Shown here: positions 25,637-35,010 of the stretch, piece by piece
Position numbering within the stretch: the first letter of the stretch is position 1
Layout: the number at the start of each line of letters is the position of its first letter
Origin: Flavobacterium sp. H122
GTDB taxonomy: Bacteria > Bacteroidota > Bacteroidia > Flavobacteriales > Flavobacteriaceae
Assembly (NCBI RefSeq): GCF_004959765.1
Contig: NZ_SJZD01000009.1
Location: 56,068 to 120,067, forward strand
Direction: 5' to 3'
DNA: 64,000 nucleotides
Made by a program: the position numbers and the translations under genes
The notes under the pieces: model-generated
What the model saw: only the letters and a program-made list of their open reading frames with translations
Databases searched by the model: none
Told to the model about the DNA's origin: nothing

Positions 25637-26605
25637 ATGACAGGAATCGTATATAAATCCACCGGGAGCTGGTACACCGTTAAAACAAAAGACAACCAAT
25701 TTTTGGAATGCCGTATTAAGGGTAAATTCCGTATTAAAGGAATTAAAAGTACTAATCCTATTGCAGTGGGTGATGTGGTCGATTATGATTTGGATACTTC
25801 GGCAGATGAGAATGTTGGTGTCATTACCAATATTCACGACAGAAAGAATTATATTGTCCGTAAATCGGTTAATCTTTCCAAACAGACCCATATTATAGCA
25901 TCAAATATTGATGTGGTTTTTTTATTGGTTACAATAAATAATCCTGTTACGACAACCAGTTTTATTGACCGTTTTTTAGTGACGGCTGAGGCTTATGGTA
26001 TTGAGGCTGTTTTGGTTTTTAATAAGATTGATACTTATGATGAAGCAACTTTAGATGATCAGCTTTATTTGCAATACGTTTATTCAAATATTGGTTATCA
26101 ATGCTTGCGGGTTTCAGCTAAAGAAGAAAAAGGACTGGAAGATTTAAAGCATCTAATGAAAGATAGAGTTTCAATGTTTTCAGGTCATTCCGGCGTTGGA
26201 AAATCTACTTTGGTCAATGCTTTGGAACCCTCTTTGAATTTAAAAACCAAAGAAATATCCGAATCTCATTCACAGGGACAGCATACCACAACTTTTGCCG
26301 AAATGTTTGATTTGTCTTTTGGGGCTAAAATCATTGATACACCGGGTATCAGAGGTTTTGGAATTGTGGATATGGAAAAGCAGGAAATCGGAGATTATTT
26401 CCCAGAGTTTTTTGCTCTTAAAGATAAATGTAAGTTTAATAATTGTCTCCATAAAGAAGAACCGCACTGCGCTGTCAAAGAAGCCTTGGACAATGATGAA
26501 ATTGCCTGGTCAAGATATAATTCATACCTGCAAATTTTGGAAGGGGATGATGAGATTTATAGGAATGATGTTTATAAAGATGGTAAAAACCAGGATTTAG
26601 ACTAA
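25637..26605 (+). CDS. rsgA: ribosome small-subunit-dependent GTPase
   Basis: A late 30S assembly factor that releases immature subunits. It has 322 residues with the circularly permuted GTPase order: an OB-fold N-terminal domain, the G4 motif NKIDTY near residue 132, then G1 GHSGVGKSTL near 185 and G3 DTPGIRGFG. The C-terminal zinc site has CKFNNCLHKEEPHC. Its stop lies six bases before dtd. Confidence 0.95.
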   Translation: MTGIVYKSTGSWYTVKTKDNQFLECRIKGKFRIKGIKSTNPIAVGDVVDYDLDTSADENVGVITNIHDRKNYIVRKSVNLSKQTHIIASNIDVVFLLVTINNPVTTTSFIDRFLVTAEAYGIEAVLVFNKIDTYDEATLDDQLYLQYVYSNIGYQCLRVSAKEEKGLEDLKHLMKDRVSMFSGHSGVGKSTLVNALEPSLNLKTKEISESHSQGQHTTTFAEMFDLSFGAKIIDTPGIRGFGIVDMEKQEIGDYFPEFFALKDKCKFNNCLHKEEPHCAVKEALDNDEIAWSRYNSYLQILEGDDEIYRNDVYKDGKNQDLD

Positions 26606-26611
26606 AAATTT

Positions 26612-27064
26612 ATGCGAGCTGTACTACAAAGAGTTTCCGAAGCATCTGTGACTATAGATGGGGGAAAAGTTGCAAACATTCAAAAAGGCCTTTTAGTATT
26701 AGTGGGAATTGAAGATGCCTCGAATCAGGAGGATATTGACTGGCTGACTTCAAAAATTGTGAATCTGAGGATTTTTGGTGATGAAAACGGAGTAATGAAC
26801 CTTTCTGTTAAAGATATAGGCGGAGATATCATTGTGGTAAGTCAGTTTACACTTCATGCCGCAACAAAAAAAGGGAACCGCCCCAGTTATATAAAAGCTT
26901 CCAAAGCTGATTATGCTATTCCAATGTATGATTCTTTTGTAAAACAAATGGAATTAGAACTTGGGAAAAAGGTTCAGACTGGTCAATTTGGCGCAGATAT
27001 GAAAGTAGCATTAATCAACGACGGCCCAGTAACCATAATAATTGATACAAAAAACAAAGAATAA
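26612..27064 (+). CDS. dtd: D-aminoacyl-tRNA deacylase
   Basis: It removes D-amino acids wrongly attached to tRNA. At 150 residues it is full length. It starts MRAVLQRVSEASVTI and has the catalytic motifs VSQFTLHA and LINDGPVTI that form the active site in the dimer. It is co-transcribed with rsgA. Confidence 0.95.
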   Translation: MRAVLQRVSEASVTIDGGKVANIQKGLLVLVGIEDASNQEDIDWLTSKIVNLRIFGDENGVMNLSVKDIGGDIIVVSQFTLHAATKKGNRPSYIKASKADYAIPMYDSFVKQMELELGKKVQTGQFGADMKVALINDGPVTIIIDTKNKE

Positions 27065-27078
27065 ACAAACAATAAATA

Positions 27079-28965
27079 ATGAAACTAAATACTTTTTTAT
27101 TAGTAAGTATATTTTTTACAACAATACTTTTTTCCCAAAATACAAAGCTTTCAGTGGAAAGTATTCCACAGGAACTGAAAGAAAACGCAAACAGTGTGAT
27201 TAGAGATCAATTGATTTCTGTTGAAATTAAGTCGGTTTCTAATATGCTGACTACTACTCATAAAACCATAACTGTTCTAAACGAAAGAGGGTTAAGGAAT
27301 TTAGATGTCGGGGAACAATATGATGAAAGTTGGGTGGTTAATAAAATTCAAGCAATAATTTATAATGCTCAAGGATATGAAATAAAAAAACTGAAAAGAA
27401 AAGATTTTTTTGATATCAGTGCATCCGGAGGCTCTCCGGAAATTACAGATACAAGAATACTTAGATTAAATTATACGCCTACACAATATCCGTTCACGAT
27501 TGTTTATGAAAGTGAAGTGGAAACTATAAATACAGCTTTTATTCCCAGATGGTATCCTCTAGATGATTATTATGAAAGTGTTGAAAAAACAGAGTATAAA
27601 ATAAAATATCCGGTTGACCTTGGTTTTAGATATAAATTAGTTGAATTGGATAAACTGAAAATTGATAAAGAAGAGAGTGATAATGAATTGCACTTTAAAT
27701 TAGAAAATTTATCAGCAGAAAAACCTGAGGATTTGTCGGCTAAAAAGTTTGGTTGTATATTGTTTGGAACTAATGTTTTTTCCTTGGAAGGTGTTGAAGG
27801 CAAAGCAGATTCATGGAAAGAATTTGGAAGATGGATGAATGAAGAATTGCTTAAAAATACTAATGAATTACCGGAAATTACTAAACAAAAAATCAGAGCT
27901 TTAACAGCTGGTATAACAGATCCGATAGAAAAAGCGAGAATTGTGTACGATTATGTGCAAAATAAAACCAGATACGTAAGTATTCAGCTTGGAATCGGTG
28001 GTTGGAAGCCTATGTTGGCAAAGGATGTGGACCGGTTAGGTTATGGAGATTGTAAAGGATTATCAAATTATACCAGAGCACTGTTGGACGTTGTTGGCGT
28101 TACTTCATATTATACTATAATTTACGGAGGCTATAAAGAAAATATTGAGCCTGATTTTGTTTCTATGCAGGGGAATCATGCTGTCTTGGCAATTCCGTAT
28201 AATAACAAATTAGTCTTTCTGGAATGTACAAGCCAGACGCAGGCTTTCGGTTTTGAAGGTGATTTTACTGATGACAGATACGCTTTGCTTATAAAACCTG
28301 AAGGAGGTGAAGTTGTTAAAACTAATGGGTATTTTGAAAATTTAAATTCTCAAATGACAAAAGGCAAAATAACGATGAATGAGGACGGAAAAACGCTGTT
28401 TAATGTGGAAATCAAGTATAAAGGAATTCAATACGAATATGCTAATAAAATTGAAAAACTGGTTCCTGAAAAAATAACTGAGAATTTTAAAGAACGGTAT
28501 TCAAATATAACTGCTTTGCAAATGGATAGTTATAAGCTTAATAATGATAAGAAAAGCATTGAGTTTACAGAGCAAATTAAGTTTAGGGCAGAGAATGTGC
28601 TTAAGTTTGTAGGAAATGAAAAAATTTTAAATATAAATTTACTTAATGTAAATCAGTCCATACCTCAAAGATACAGGGTTAGAAAAACCGACTTTGAAAT
28701 ACAATATGGATTCGTGGATGAGGATGATATCACATTTGAAATTGATAAAAAACACAAAATAGGTTTTTTACCTGAAAAAGTAAAAATAGAAACAAAGTAC
28801 GGAATTTATGAATCAGAAATAGTTGCTGAATCGAATAATGTTCTTCGTTATAAAAGAAGATTGTTTGTTAAGAAAGGAAAATATAACTCGGCAGAATATG
28901 ATGAGTATAGGAAATTCAGAGAGGAGATAGCAAAATATGACAATTCTAAAATAATATTAAACTAA
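27079..28965 (+). CDS. secreted DUF3857/transglutaminase-core protein (catalytic residues present)
   Basis: A 628-residue exported protein with a signal peptide ending TTILFSQ. DUF3857 spans about 25-230, and a transglutaminase-like core follows at about 280-400. The core keeps a plausible catalytic Cys325 in GYGDCKG and His367 in GNHAVLAI. A C-terminal beta-rich DUF3858-like part follows to the end. This is the first of three tandem paralogs, and the only one with an intact cysteine. The substrate is unknown; family members are often found with cell-surface or peptidase functions in Bacteroidota. Confidence 0.85.
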   Translation: MKLNTFLLVSIFFTTILFSQNTKLSVESIPQELKENANSVIRDQLISVEIKSVSNMLTTTHKTITVLNERGLRNLDVGEQYDESWVVNKIQAIIYNAQGYEIKKLKRKDFFDISASGGSPEITDTRILRLNYTPTQYPFTIVYESEVETINTAFIPRWYPLDDYYESVEKTEYKIKYPVDLGFRYKLVELDKLKIDKEESDNELHFKLENLSAEKPEDLSAKKFGCILFGTNVFSLEGVEGKADSWKEFGRWMNEELLKNTNELPEITKQKIRALTAGITDPIEKARIVYDYVQNKTRYVSIQLGIGGWKPMLAKDVDRLGYGDCKGLSNYTRALLDVVGVTSYYTIIYGGYKENIEPDFVSMQGNHAVLAIPYNNKLVFLECTSQTQAFGFEGDFTDDRYALLIKPEGGEVVKTNGYFENLNSQMTKGKITMNEDGKTLFNVEIKYKGIQYEYANKIEKLVPEKITENFKERYSNITALQMDSYKLNNDKKSIEFTEQIKFRAENVLKFVGNEKILNINLLNVNQSIPQRYRVRKTDFEIQYGFVDEDDITFEIDKKHKIGFLPEKVKIETKYGIYESEIVAESNNVLRYKRRLFVKKGKYNSAEYDEYRKFREEIAKYDNSKIILN

Positions 28966-28980
28966 AATCAATTTATTAAA

Positions 28981-30987
28981 ATGAGAAAACTTTTTTTAGC
29001 CTTTCTGGTATGTTCCTGTAATTTAATTTTTTCGCAAAAATATGAATTAGGGGAAGTTACGATTGATGAATTAAAACAAAAAAGACATGAGATGGACACC
29101 ACCGCACCGGCCGCTGTTATTTTCAAAAAAGGAAAAACGGAATTTAATTATCGTTACGGAAGTGGTTTTACAACATCAACTGAAATTCAGGTAAAGATTA
29201 AAATATATAAAAAAGAAGGACTCGATTATGCAAATCAGGCAGTTAGATATTATAATGACGGGAGTGCTAAAGAGACTGTTAATGTATTGAGTGCTTATAC
29301 TTATAATTTAACAGATGGTAAAATTGCCAAAACTAAAATGAGATCTGAAGGCGAATTCGACGAAAAAGTTAATAAGTTTTGGTCAGTCAAAAAAATTAGT
29401 TTTCCCAATGTCAAAGAAGGCAGTATAGTTGAATTCAAATACAGATTGTTATCTCCAAATTATGGAAGACTTAATGATTGGAGATTTCAGCAATCAATTC
29501 CGGTAAATTATTCAGAGTATTATACTTATATTCCTGAATATTTTACATATAATACTCATTTTAAAGGAACTCTGTTTCCTTTTGTAGAAAAAGACTGGAA
29601 AGAAAATAAATATGAAGGAACATATCAGGAAATGGTCAATCAAGTTGGAGGATTCAGATCTGAAAGCGGAACATATGAGGTAAAATACAAAGAGCATATA
29701 AATAAATATGTTTTAAAAAATATCCCCAGTATAAAAGAGGAAAAGTATGTAGATAATATTGAAAATTATTATGCAGCATTACAGCTTGAACTTTCATCAG
29801 TAAAAATTCCAAATCAGCAACTTGAAAATTATTCAACAGATTGGGAAACGGTTTGTACAAGAATTTATGAGAGGTCTGATTTTGGTGTTGAACTAAATAA
29901 GACAGGATATTTTGAGAATGATTTAAAAAATATTTTAAATGGTGTTACTGAAAAAAATCATAAGATAGCTCTGATTTTTAATTATGTTAAGTCAAAAGTT
30001 AAATGGAATGGATTTAACGGCTATCATTGTAATGAAGGGGTAAAAGCAGCGTATAAAAACGGTACCGGAAATGTTGGGGAAATAAATTTAATGTTGGTCG
30101 CAATGCTGCGTTATGCGGGTGTTGATACAAATCCAATACTTGTAAGTACAAGGGAGAATGGAATATCTTTATTTCCAAGCAGAACCGCTTTTGATTATGT
30201 GATTGCAGGTGTAGAAGTTGAAAATAGTATTATTTTGCTGGATGCTACTGAAAAATACTCACTCCCAAATTTATTGCCGGAGAGAGCAATAAACTGGAAT
30301 GGACGTATTATAAGAAAAAACGGTTCTTCAGCTAAAGTTAATCTTAACCCTGGTTTTATTTCTAAAGAAACTACAAATATGCTTGTGAGTCTGAATCCTG
30401 AAGGTAAAATAGAAGGTAAAATCAGAACTCAAAAAAATGATTATACAGCTTATCAGTTTAGAAACAATTATAACTCATTGGCGGAAGATAATTATCTTGA
30501 GAGATTTGAAAAGAGATTGAATGATTCACAGGTGTCTGAATACAAAATTGAGAATAAATTAGAATTAGGAAAACCTATTGTTGAAACATTTTCTTTTGTA
30601 AATACTAATGAATTTGAAAAAATAGGTGACAAAATTTATTTCAATCCTTTATTGTTTTATAGATTGAATGAAAATCCATTTAAGCAGGAAAAAAGAGAGT
30701 ATCCTGTAGACTTTACCTTTCCGGAGCAGGATAAGTACCAAGTGATTGTTACTTTGCCTGAAGGATATGTTGTTGAATCAATCCCTTCTCCTCTTAATTT
30801 GGTTTTTTCAGATAAGGCAGTAAGTTATTTGTTCAACATATCAAACAGCGGCAAACAAATTCAAATTATTTCTCAGTTGGATATTAATTCAAGTATAATA
30901 GCTCCAGATGATTACGATGAGTTGAAAGCATTTTTTAATGAAATTGTAAAAAAACAAACGGAGAAAATCGTACTTAAAAAAGTATAA
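28981..30987 (+). CDS. secreted DUF3857 protein, catalytic Cys lost (paralog 2)
   Basis: A 668-residue exported protein, signal peptide ending LIFSQ. It has the same DUF3857 and transglutaminase-like layout as the preceding gene. The segment equivalent to GYGDCKG reads GTGNVGEINL, so the cysteine position is Val365 and the histidine region is YVIAGVEV. It is therefore probably not a transglutaminase or protease. It ends VKKQTEKIVLKKV, as does the next gene. The gap to the next start is two bases. Confidence 0.82.
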   Translation: MRKLFLAFLVCSCNLIFSQKYELGEVTIDELKQKRHEMDTTAPAAVIFKKGKTEFNYRYGSGFTTSTEIQVKIKIYKKEGLDYANQAVRYYNDGSAKETVNVLSAYTYNLTDGKIAKTKMRSEGEFDEKVNKFWSVKKISFPNVKEGSIVEFKYRLLSPNYGRLNDWRFQQSIPVNYSEYYTYIPEYFTYNTHFKGTLFPFVEKDWKENKYEGTYQEMVNQVGGFRSESGTYEVKYKEHINKYVLKNIPSIKEEKYVDNIENYYAALQLELSSVKIPNQQLENYSTDWETVCTRIYERSDFGVELNKTGYFENDLKNILNGVTEKNHKIALIFNYVKSKVKWNGFNGYHCNEGVKAAYKNGTGNVGEINLMLVAMLRYAGVDTNPILVSTRENGISLFPSRTAFDYVIAGVEVENSIILLDATEKYSLPNLLPERAINWNGRIIRKNGSSAKVNLNPGFISKETTNMLVSLNPEGKIEGKIRTQKNDYTAYQFRNNYNSLAEDNYLERFEKRLNDSQVSEYKIENKLELGKPIVETFSFVNTNEFEKIGDKIYFNPLLFYRLNENPFKQEKREYPVDFTFPEQDKYQVIVTLPEGYVVESIPSPLNLVFSDKAVSYLFNISNSGKQIQIISQLDINSSIIAPDDYDELKAFFNEIVKKQTEKIVLKKV

Positions 30988-30989
30988 GA

Positions 30990-32972
30990 ATGAAATCAGC
31001 TCAATTGTTTGTTTCTATATTATTTCTTATTGTTAACTCTTTGTTTTCACAAGTTTTGGATTTGGAAAATGTAACGCTTGAACAATTAAATCAGAAAGAG
31101 CATCAGATTGATAAAGGTGTAGCAGCGGCTATTTTGTTTAAAAAAGCAAATACTAAGTTCAAATATAGTACAGAAAATGGATATCAATGTTATACTGAAT
31201 TTGATGTTAAAATTAAAATTTTTAAAAAAGAAGGGATAAGTTGGGCTAATTATCAAATACCATATTATGTAGGCTATAATATACTAGGTAATGATATGGT
31301 AAATGTTGTCAAAGCATATTCCTATAACATTGTTGATGGCACAATTGTAAAAGAAAGAGTTAGCGAAGTTGGCCAAATTGAGCAAAGTGTAAATGATTCT
31401 TGGAAAATAATGAAAGTTTTTTTTCCAAATGTGAAAGAGGGAACAATTCTAGAAATAAAATATGTTCTTAAATCACAAAATTTAGGTGTTTTGCCTGATT
31501 TTCAATATCAATATGATATTCCTGTAGATTTTGCCGAGTATATTACAGAAATACCAGAATTCTATCTTTACAAAGGTATGAAAAATGGAAATGTTCCAAT
31601 TGAAATAAACGAGTCCATCGAAGATGGAATAACCGCTTACACGGATAAGTATGATAACTCGAGAGGTCTTGTTCATAGGAAGATCAAAACAATTTATACA
31701 GTTAAAGATGTTCCTGCTTTAGTTGAAGAAGGTTTTGTTTCTCATAATAATAATTTTGGTAAAATAGAACATGAGTTGCAAACAATTAGAAGGCCTAATC
31801 AAAAGTTGCAACAAATATCAAAAACCTGGACTGATGTTGCGTTATCAATATATGAAACTAAGGAGTTTGGAAGTCAAATTAAAAAAAAATCATATTATAA
31901 AGATGATCTAACAAATTTGATTAAGGAATTCGATACCGAGAAGGTAAAGATGGAAAAAGTATTTAAATTTATCCAGAATAGAATGAGATGGAATAATAGG
32001 AATAGTTATATGCCTAAAAATTCTTTAGAGTACATTTACAAAGAAAAAGTGGGTAGTGCAGCAGAGATTAATTTGATTCTTATATCAATGTTGAGGGCTT
32101 CTGGTTTAAATGCTAACCCTGTTTTACTTAGTACAAAAGATAACGGTATAGCATTATTTCCTAATAGTTCGAAAATTAACTATGTAATTGCGGCAGTTGA
32201 TATTAATTCTGATCGTTTTATTCTAGATGCAACTAATAAATTTTGTTTGCCTAATCTTTTACCGTTAAATGATTTAAACTGGAAAGGACAGTTAATGAAA
32301 AAAGATGGTGAGTGTGCGGAAATTGATTTGATGCCAAAAGTAATTTCAAAAATGAGTACTAATTTGATAGGATCTCTTAGTTCAGAAGGGGTTTTGTCAG
32401 GAAAAATTAAAAAAACTTATTTTGATTATCATGCTTTGAGTTTTAGAGAAATGATAGGGAAATATTCCGTTGAATCAATTGCTTCAAGGTTGGAAAATGA
32501 TTTTAAAGGAGTTTATATTGATGATTATAAACTTGAAAATAACTATGATTTAAATAAACCAATTGTAGAATTTTATTCATTTAAAAAAGAAGGAGTATCA
32601 GAATTTTTTGGAGATAAAATTTATTTCGCGCCTTTGGAATTTATGGAAGATAATGTAAATCCTTTTCATCAGGAAAGAAGGGTGTCTCCAATTGATTTTG
32701 TATTTCCAAGCCAGAAAAAAAAGATAATTACAATAGATTTGCCTAAAGGATATTCTATTGACTCAATGCCAGCTACTTTGAGTTTAATGTTTAAGGATAA
32801 TTTGTTGACATATAATTTTGCAATTGTTGCTATAGGTAATCAAATTCAAATTAATTCTGTTTTTGATATTAATGTAAGTTTAATTGCTCCTGAGGATTAT
32901 GAAGAATTAAAGAAGTTCTATGCAGAAGTAATAAAAAAACAAACTGAAAAAATCGTACTTAAAAAAGTATAA
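30990..32972 (+). CDS. secreted DUF3857 protein, catalytic Cys lost (paralog 3)
   Basis: A 660-residue exported protein, signal peptide ending SLFSQ. It is close to paralog 2 throughout, including VLSTKDNGIALFP and the C-terminus IKKQTEKIVLKKV, so the pair arose by tandem duplication. The catalytic position is Ala357 in KVGSAAEINL. The codons are more AT-rich than in the neighbouring housekeeping genes, as judged by eye. No function is known. Confidence 0.82.
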   Translation: MKSAQLFVSILFLIVNSLFSQVLDLENVTLEQLNQKEHQIDKGVAAAILFKKANTKFKYSTENGYQCYTEFDVKIKIFKKEGISWANYQIPYYVGYNILGNDMVNVVKAYSYNIVDGTIVKERVSEVGQIEQSVNDSWKIMKVFFPNVKEGTILEIKYVLKSQNLGVLPDFQYQYDIPVDFAEYITEIPEFYLYKGMKNGNVPIEINESIEDGITAYTDKYDNSRGLVHRKIKTIYTVKDVPALVEEGFVSHNNNFGKIEHELQTIRRPNQKLQQISKTWTDVALSIYETKEFGSQIKKKSYYKDDLTNLIKEFDTEKVKMEKVFKFIQNRMRWNNRNSYMPKNSLEYIYKEKVGSAAEINLILISMLRASGLNANPVLLSTKDNGIALFPNSSKINYVIAAVDINSDRFILDATNKFCLPNLLPLNDLNWKGQLMKKDGECAEIDLMPKVISKMSTNLIGSLSSEGVLSGKIKKTYFDYHALSFREMIGKYSVESIASRLENDFKGVYIDDYKLENNYDLNKPIVEFYSFKKEGVSEFFGDKIYFAPLEFMEDNVNPFHQERRVSPIDFVFPSQKKKIITIDLPKGYSIDSMPATLSLMFKDNLLTYNFAIVAIGNQIQINSVFDINVSLIAPEDYEELKKFYAEVIKKQTEKIVLKKV

Positions 32973-32975
32973 AAC

Positions 32976-33302
32976 ATGGACATAAAAAATGCTCAATTAG
33001 ACGTAGACAACTGGATAAAAAATCACGGTGTTCGTTATTTTAACGAATTAACAAATATGGCACAATTAACCGAAGAAGTTGGAGAGGTTGCGCGTATTAT
33101 AGCTCGTCGATACGGTGAACAATCTGAAAAAGAAAGCGATAAAAATAAAGATCTAGGGGAAGAATTGGCCGATGTGGTTTTTGTGGTGTTGTGTCTGGCA
33201 AATCAAACAGGAGTGGATCTGCAGGCGGCTTTCGATAAAAAAATGGATTTGAAAACAAAACGTGATCACGACCGTCATCACAATAACGAAAAATTGAAAT
33301 AG
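32976..33302 (+). CDS. MazG-like nucleotide pyrophosphohydrolase
   Basis: A 108-residue protein with the all-alpha NTP pyrophosphatase motifs: LTEEVGEVAR near residue 31 and GEELADVVFVV near residue 61, which provide the Mg-binding EExxE and ExxD residues. It probably hydrolyses a nucleoside triphosphate to monophosphate for pool cleaning. It sits between the DUF3857 genes and the SMR transporter, two bases before the latter's TTG. Confidence 0.88.
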   Translation: MDIKNAQLDVDNWIKNHGVRYFNELTNMAQLTEEVGEVARIIARRYGEQSEKESDKNKDLGEELADVVFVVLCLANQTGVDLQAAFDKKMDLKTKRDHDRHHNNEKLK

Positions 33303-33303
33303 G

Positions 33304-33630
33304 TTGAACTGGATACTGCTAATCATTGCCGGACTCTTTGAAGTGGGCTTTGCAACCTGTTTGGGTAAAGCAAAAGAAAACTCTGGTAATAATGCCATCA
33401 TGTGGTATTTAGGTTTTTTGTTCTGCTTAACCATTAGCATGGTTTTACTGGTTAAAGTCAGTAAAGAATTGCCTATTGGGACAGCCTACGCAGTTTGGAC
33501 TGGAATAGGAGCAGTAGGTAGTGTTGTTGTTGGTATTTTTGTTTTTAAAGAACCGGCAACTTTTTGGCGGGTTTTCTTTTTATCAACCTTAATTCTGTCA
33601 ATAGTCGGACTAAAATTTGTATCTAAATAA
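33304..33630 (+). CDS. SMR-family small multidrug/guanidinium exporter
   Basis: A 108-residue four-helix membrane protein. The essential Glu13 is in AGLFEVGFA and the conserved YAVWTGIGAVG is in helix 3. The pattern is closer to the guanidinium exporter Gdx (formerly SugE) than to EmrE, but the substrate is not proven. The only usable start is TTG, one base after the MazG-like stop; no nearby ATG lies in frame ahead of helix 1. Its stop overlaps the aroA start by one base, so it is embedded in an operon. Confidence 0.88.
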   Translation: MNWILLIIAGLFEVGFATCLGKAKENSGNNAIMWYLGFLFCLTISMVLLVKVSKELPIGTAYAVWTGIGAVGSVVVGIFVFKEPATFWRVFFLSTLILSIVGLKFVSK

Positions 33631-34859
33631 TGAAACTTTTTCTTCAAAAATCTATAATTAATACACAATCTACTATTGCAATATCAGGAAGTAAATCTGA
33701 AACGAATCGATTATTGTTGTTAAAGGCTCTGTATCCAAAAATCATTTTGGAAAATATATCTAATTCTGATGATTCAGATGTGATGACAAAAGCCTTGAGC
33801 AGTGATGATTTTGTTAAGAATATACACCATGCTGGAACTGCTATGCGCTTTCTGACTGCTTATTTTGCTGTTAAGGAAGATAGTCAGGTTGTTTTAACAG
33901 GGTCTTCAAGAATGAAAGAACGACCTATAAAAATTTTGGTTGAAGCTTTACAGCAGTTGGGAGCGAATGTTTCATATGAAGAAAATGAAGGTTATCCGCC
34001 AATTAAAATTAAAGGAAAAAAAATAACACAAAATAAAGTTTCCTTACCAGCTAATGTTAGTAGTCAATATATTTCGGCTTTGTTGCTTATAGCACCTAAA
34101 TTAGAAAACGGTTTGGAATTGACTTTAGAAGGTGAAATTACTTCAGTTCCTTATATTAAAATGACATTGGCACTACTGGATGAAATTGGGGTTTTAACAT
34201 CGTTTGAAGGAAATGTCATTACAGTAAGTCAAAAATCAGAAGTTGAAAATCAAAAGTTGACTGTTGAATCCGATTGGAGTTCTGCATCGTATTGGTATTC
34301 AATTGTAGCTTTATCAGATGTTGGAACCCAAATCACTTTGTCAAGTTATAAGGGAAACAGTCTGCAAGGTGATTCTGCTTTGGATGAAATTTATAAATAT
34401 TTTGGAGTGCAAACAGTTTTTAATAGTGATAATTCTGTAACGATATCAAAACAAATAACTCATAATTCTCAATTTATAACTCATAACTTAAACAATTGTC
34501 CTGATATTGCGCAAACTATAGCTGTAACTTGTTTTGGATTAGGGGTTGGCTGTGATTTGTACGGACTGCATACACTCAAAATTAAAGAGACAGACAGGTT
34601 GGAAGCTTTGAAGACTGAATTGACAAAACTGAATGCTGAAATTTCGGTGACAAACGATTCTTTACATTTAAAACCTTCCAATCAAATAAAGGATAACGTA
34701 ACAATTGCGACCTATCAGGATCACCGTATGGCTATGGCATTTGCCCCTTTGGCGTTAAAAACTAATATTCTTATAGAAGAAGCGGAAGTGGTTTCAAAAT
34801 CATATCCTGATTTTTGGAAAGATTTACAGGCTGTTGGTTTTGTTGTTAATCAGTTGTGA
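33630..34859 (+). CDS. aroA: 3-phosphoshikimate 1-carboxyvinyltransferase (EPSP synthase)
   Basis: The sixth shikimate step; it joins PEP to shikimate-3-phosphate. It has 409 residues, slightly short of the usual 425-430. It has SGSKSETNRLLLLKAL at the N-terminus, AGTAMRFLTAYFA near residue 70, LPANVSSQYISALL and the C-terminal DHRMAMAFAPLAL. The missing length seems spread over loops rather than truncation. It shares pathway with the DAHP synthase 9 kb upstream in the same direction. Confidence 0.93.
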   Translation: MKLFLQKSIINTQSTIAISGSKSETNRLLLLKALYPKIILENISNSDDSDVMTKALSSDDFVKNIHHAGTAMRFLTAYFAVKEDSQVVLTGSSRMKERPIKILVEALQQLGANVSYEENEGYPPIKIKGKKITQNKVSLPANVSSQYISALLLIAPKLENGLELTLEGEITSVPYIKMTLALLDEIGVLTSFEGNVITVSQKSEVENQKLTVESDWSSASYWYSIVALSDVGTQITLSSYKGNSLQGDSALDEIYKYFGVQTVFNSDNSVTISKQITHNSQFITHNLNNCPDIAQTIAVTCFGLGVGCDLYGLHTLKIKETDRLEALKTELTKLNAEISVTNDSLHLKPSNQIKDNVTIATYQDHRMAMAFAPLALKTNILIEEAEVVSKSYPDFWKDLQAVGFVVNQL

Positions 34860-34902
34860 TGGGCTATAAATAAAGGGTTTTTGAAAATAAAATTCAAAAC
34901 AC

Positions 34903-34934
34903 TTGACAACCCCTATCTCACGATAGTATATTTG
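34903..34934 (+). promoter_or_regulatory. promoter of queA
   Basis: TTG at 34903-34905 and TATATTTG at 34927-34934, 21 bases apart, match the flavobacterial -33/-7 consensus well. The queA start is 77 bases downstream. Confidence 0.75.
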
Positions 34935-35010
34935 CATCCTTGTAATCTTACAAGTATCATCCCAAGCTAGTCGAAGGATGAATTCTAAAATCTGAAATCT
35001 AAAAGTAAGT

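Noticed and set aside
32976..33302. Toxin-antitoxin interpretation of the MazG-like gene
   Set aside because: MazG-type pyrophosphohydrolase motifs are clear and no MazEF partner is present.
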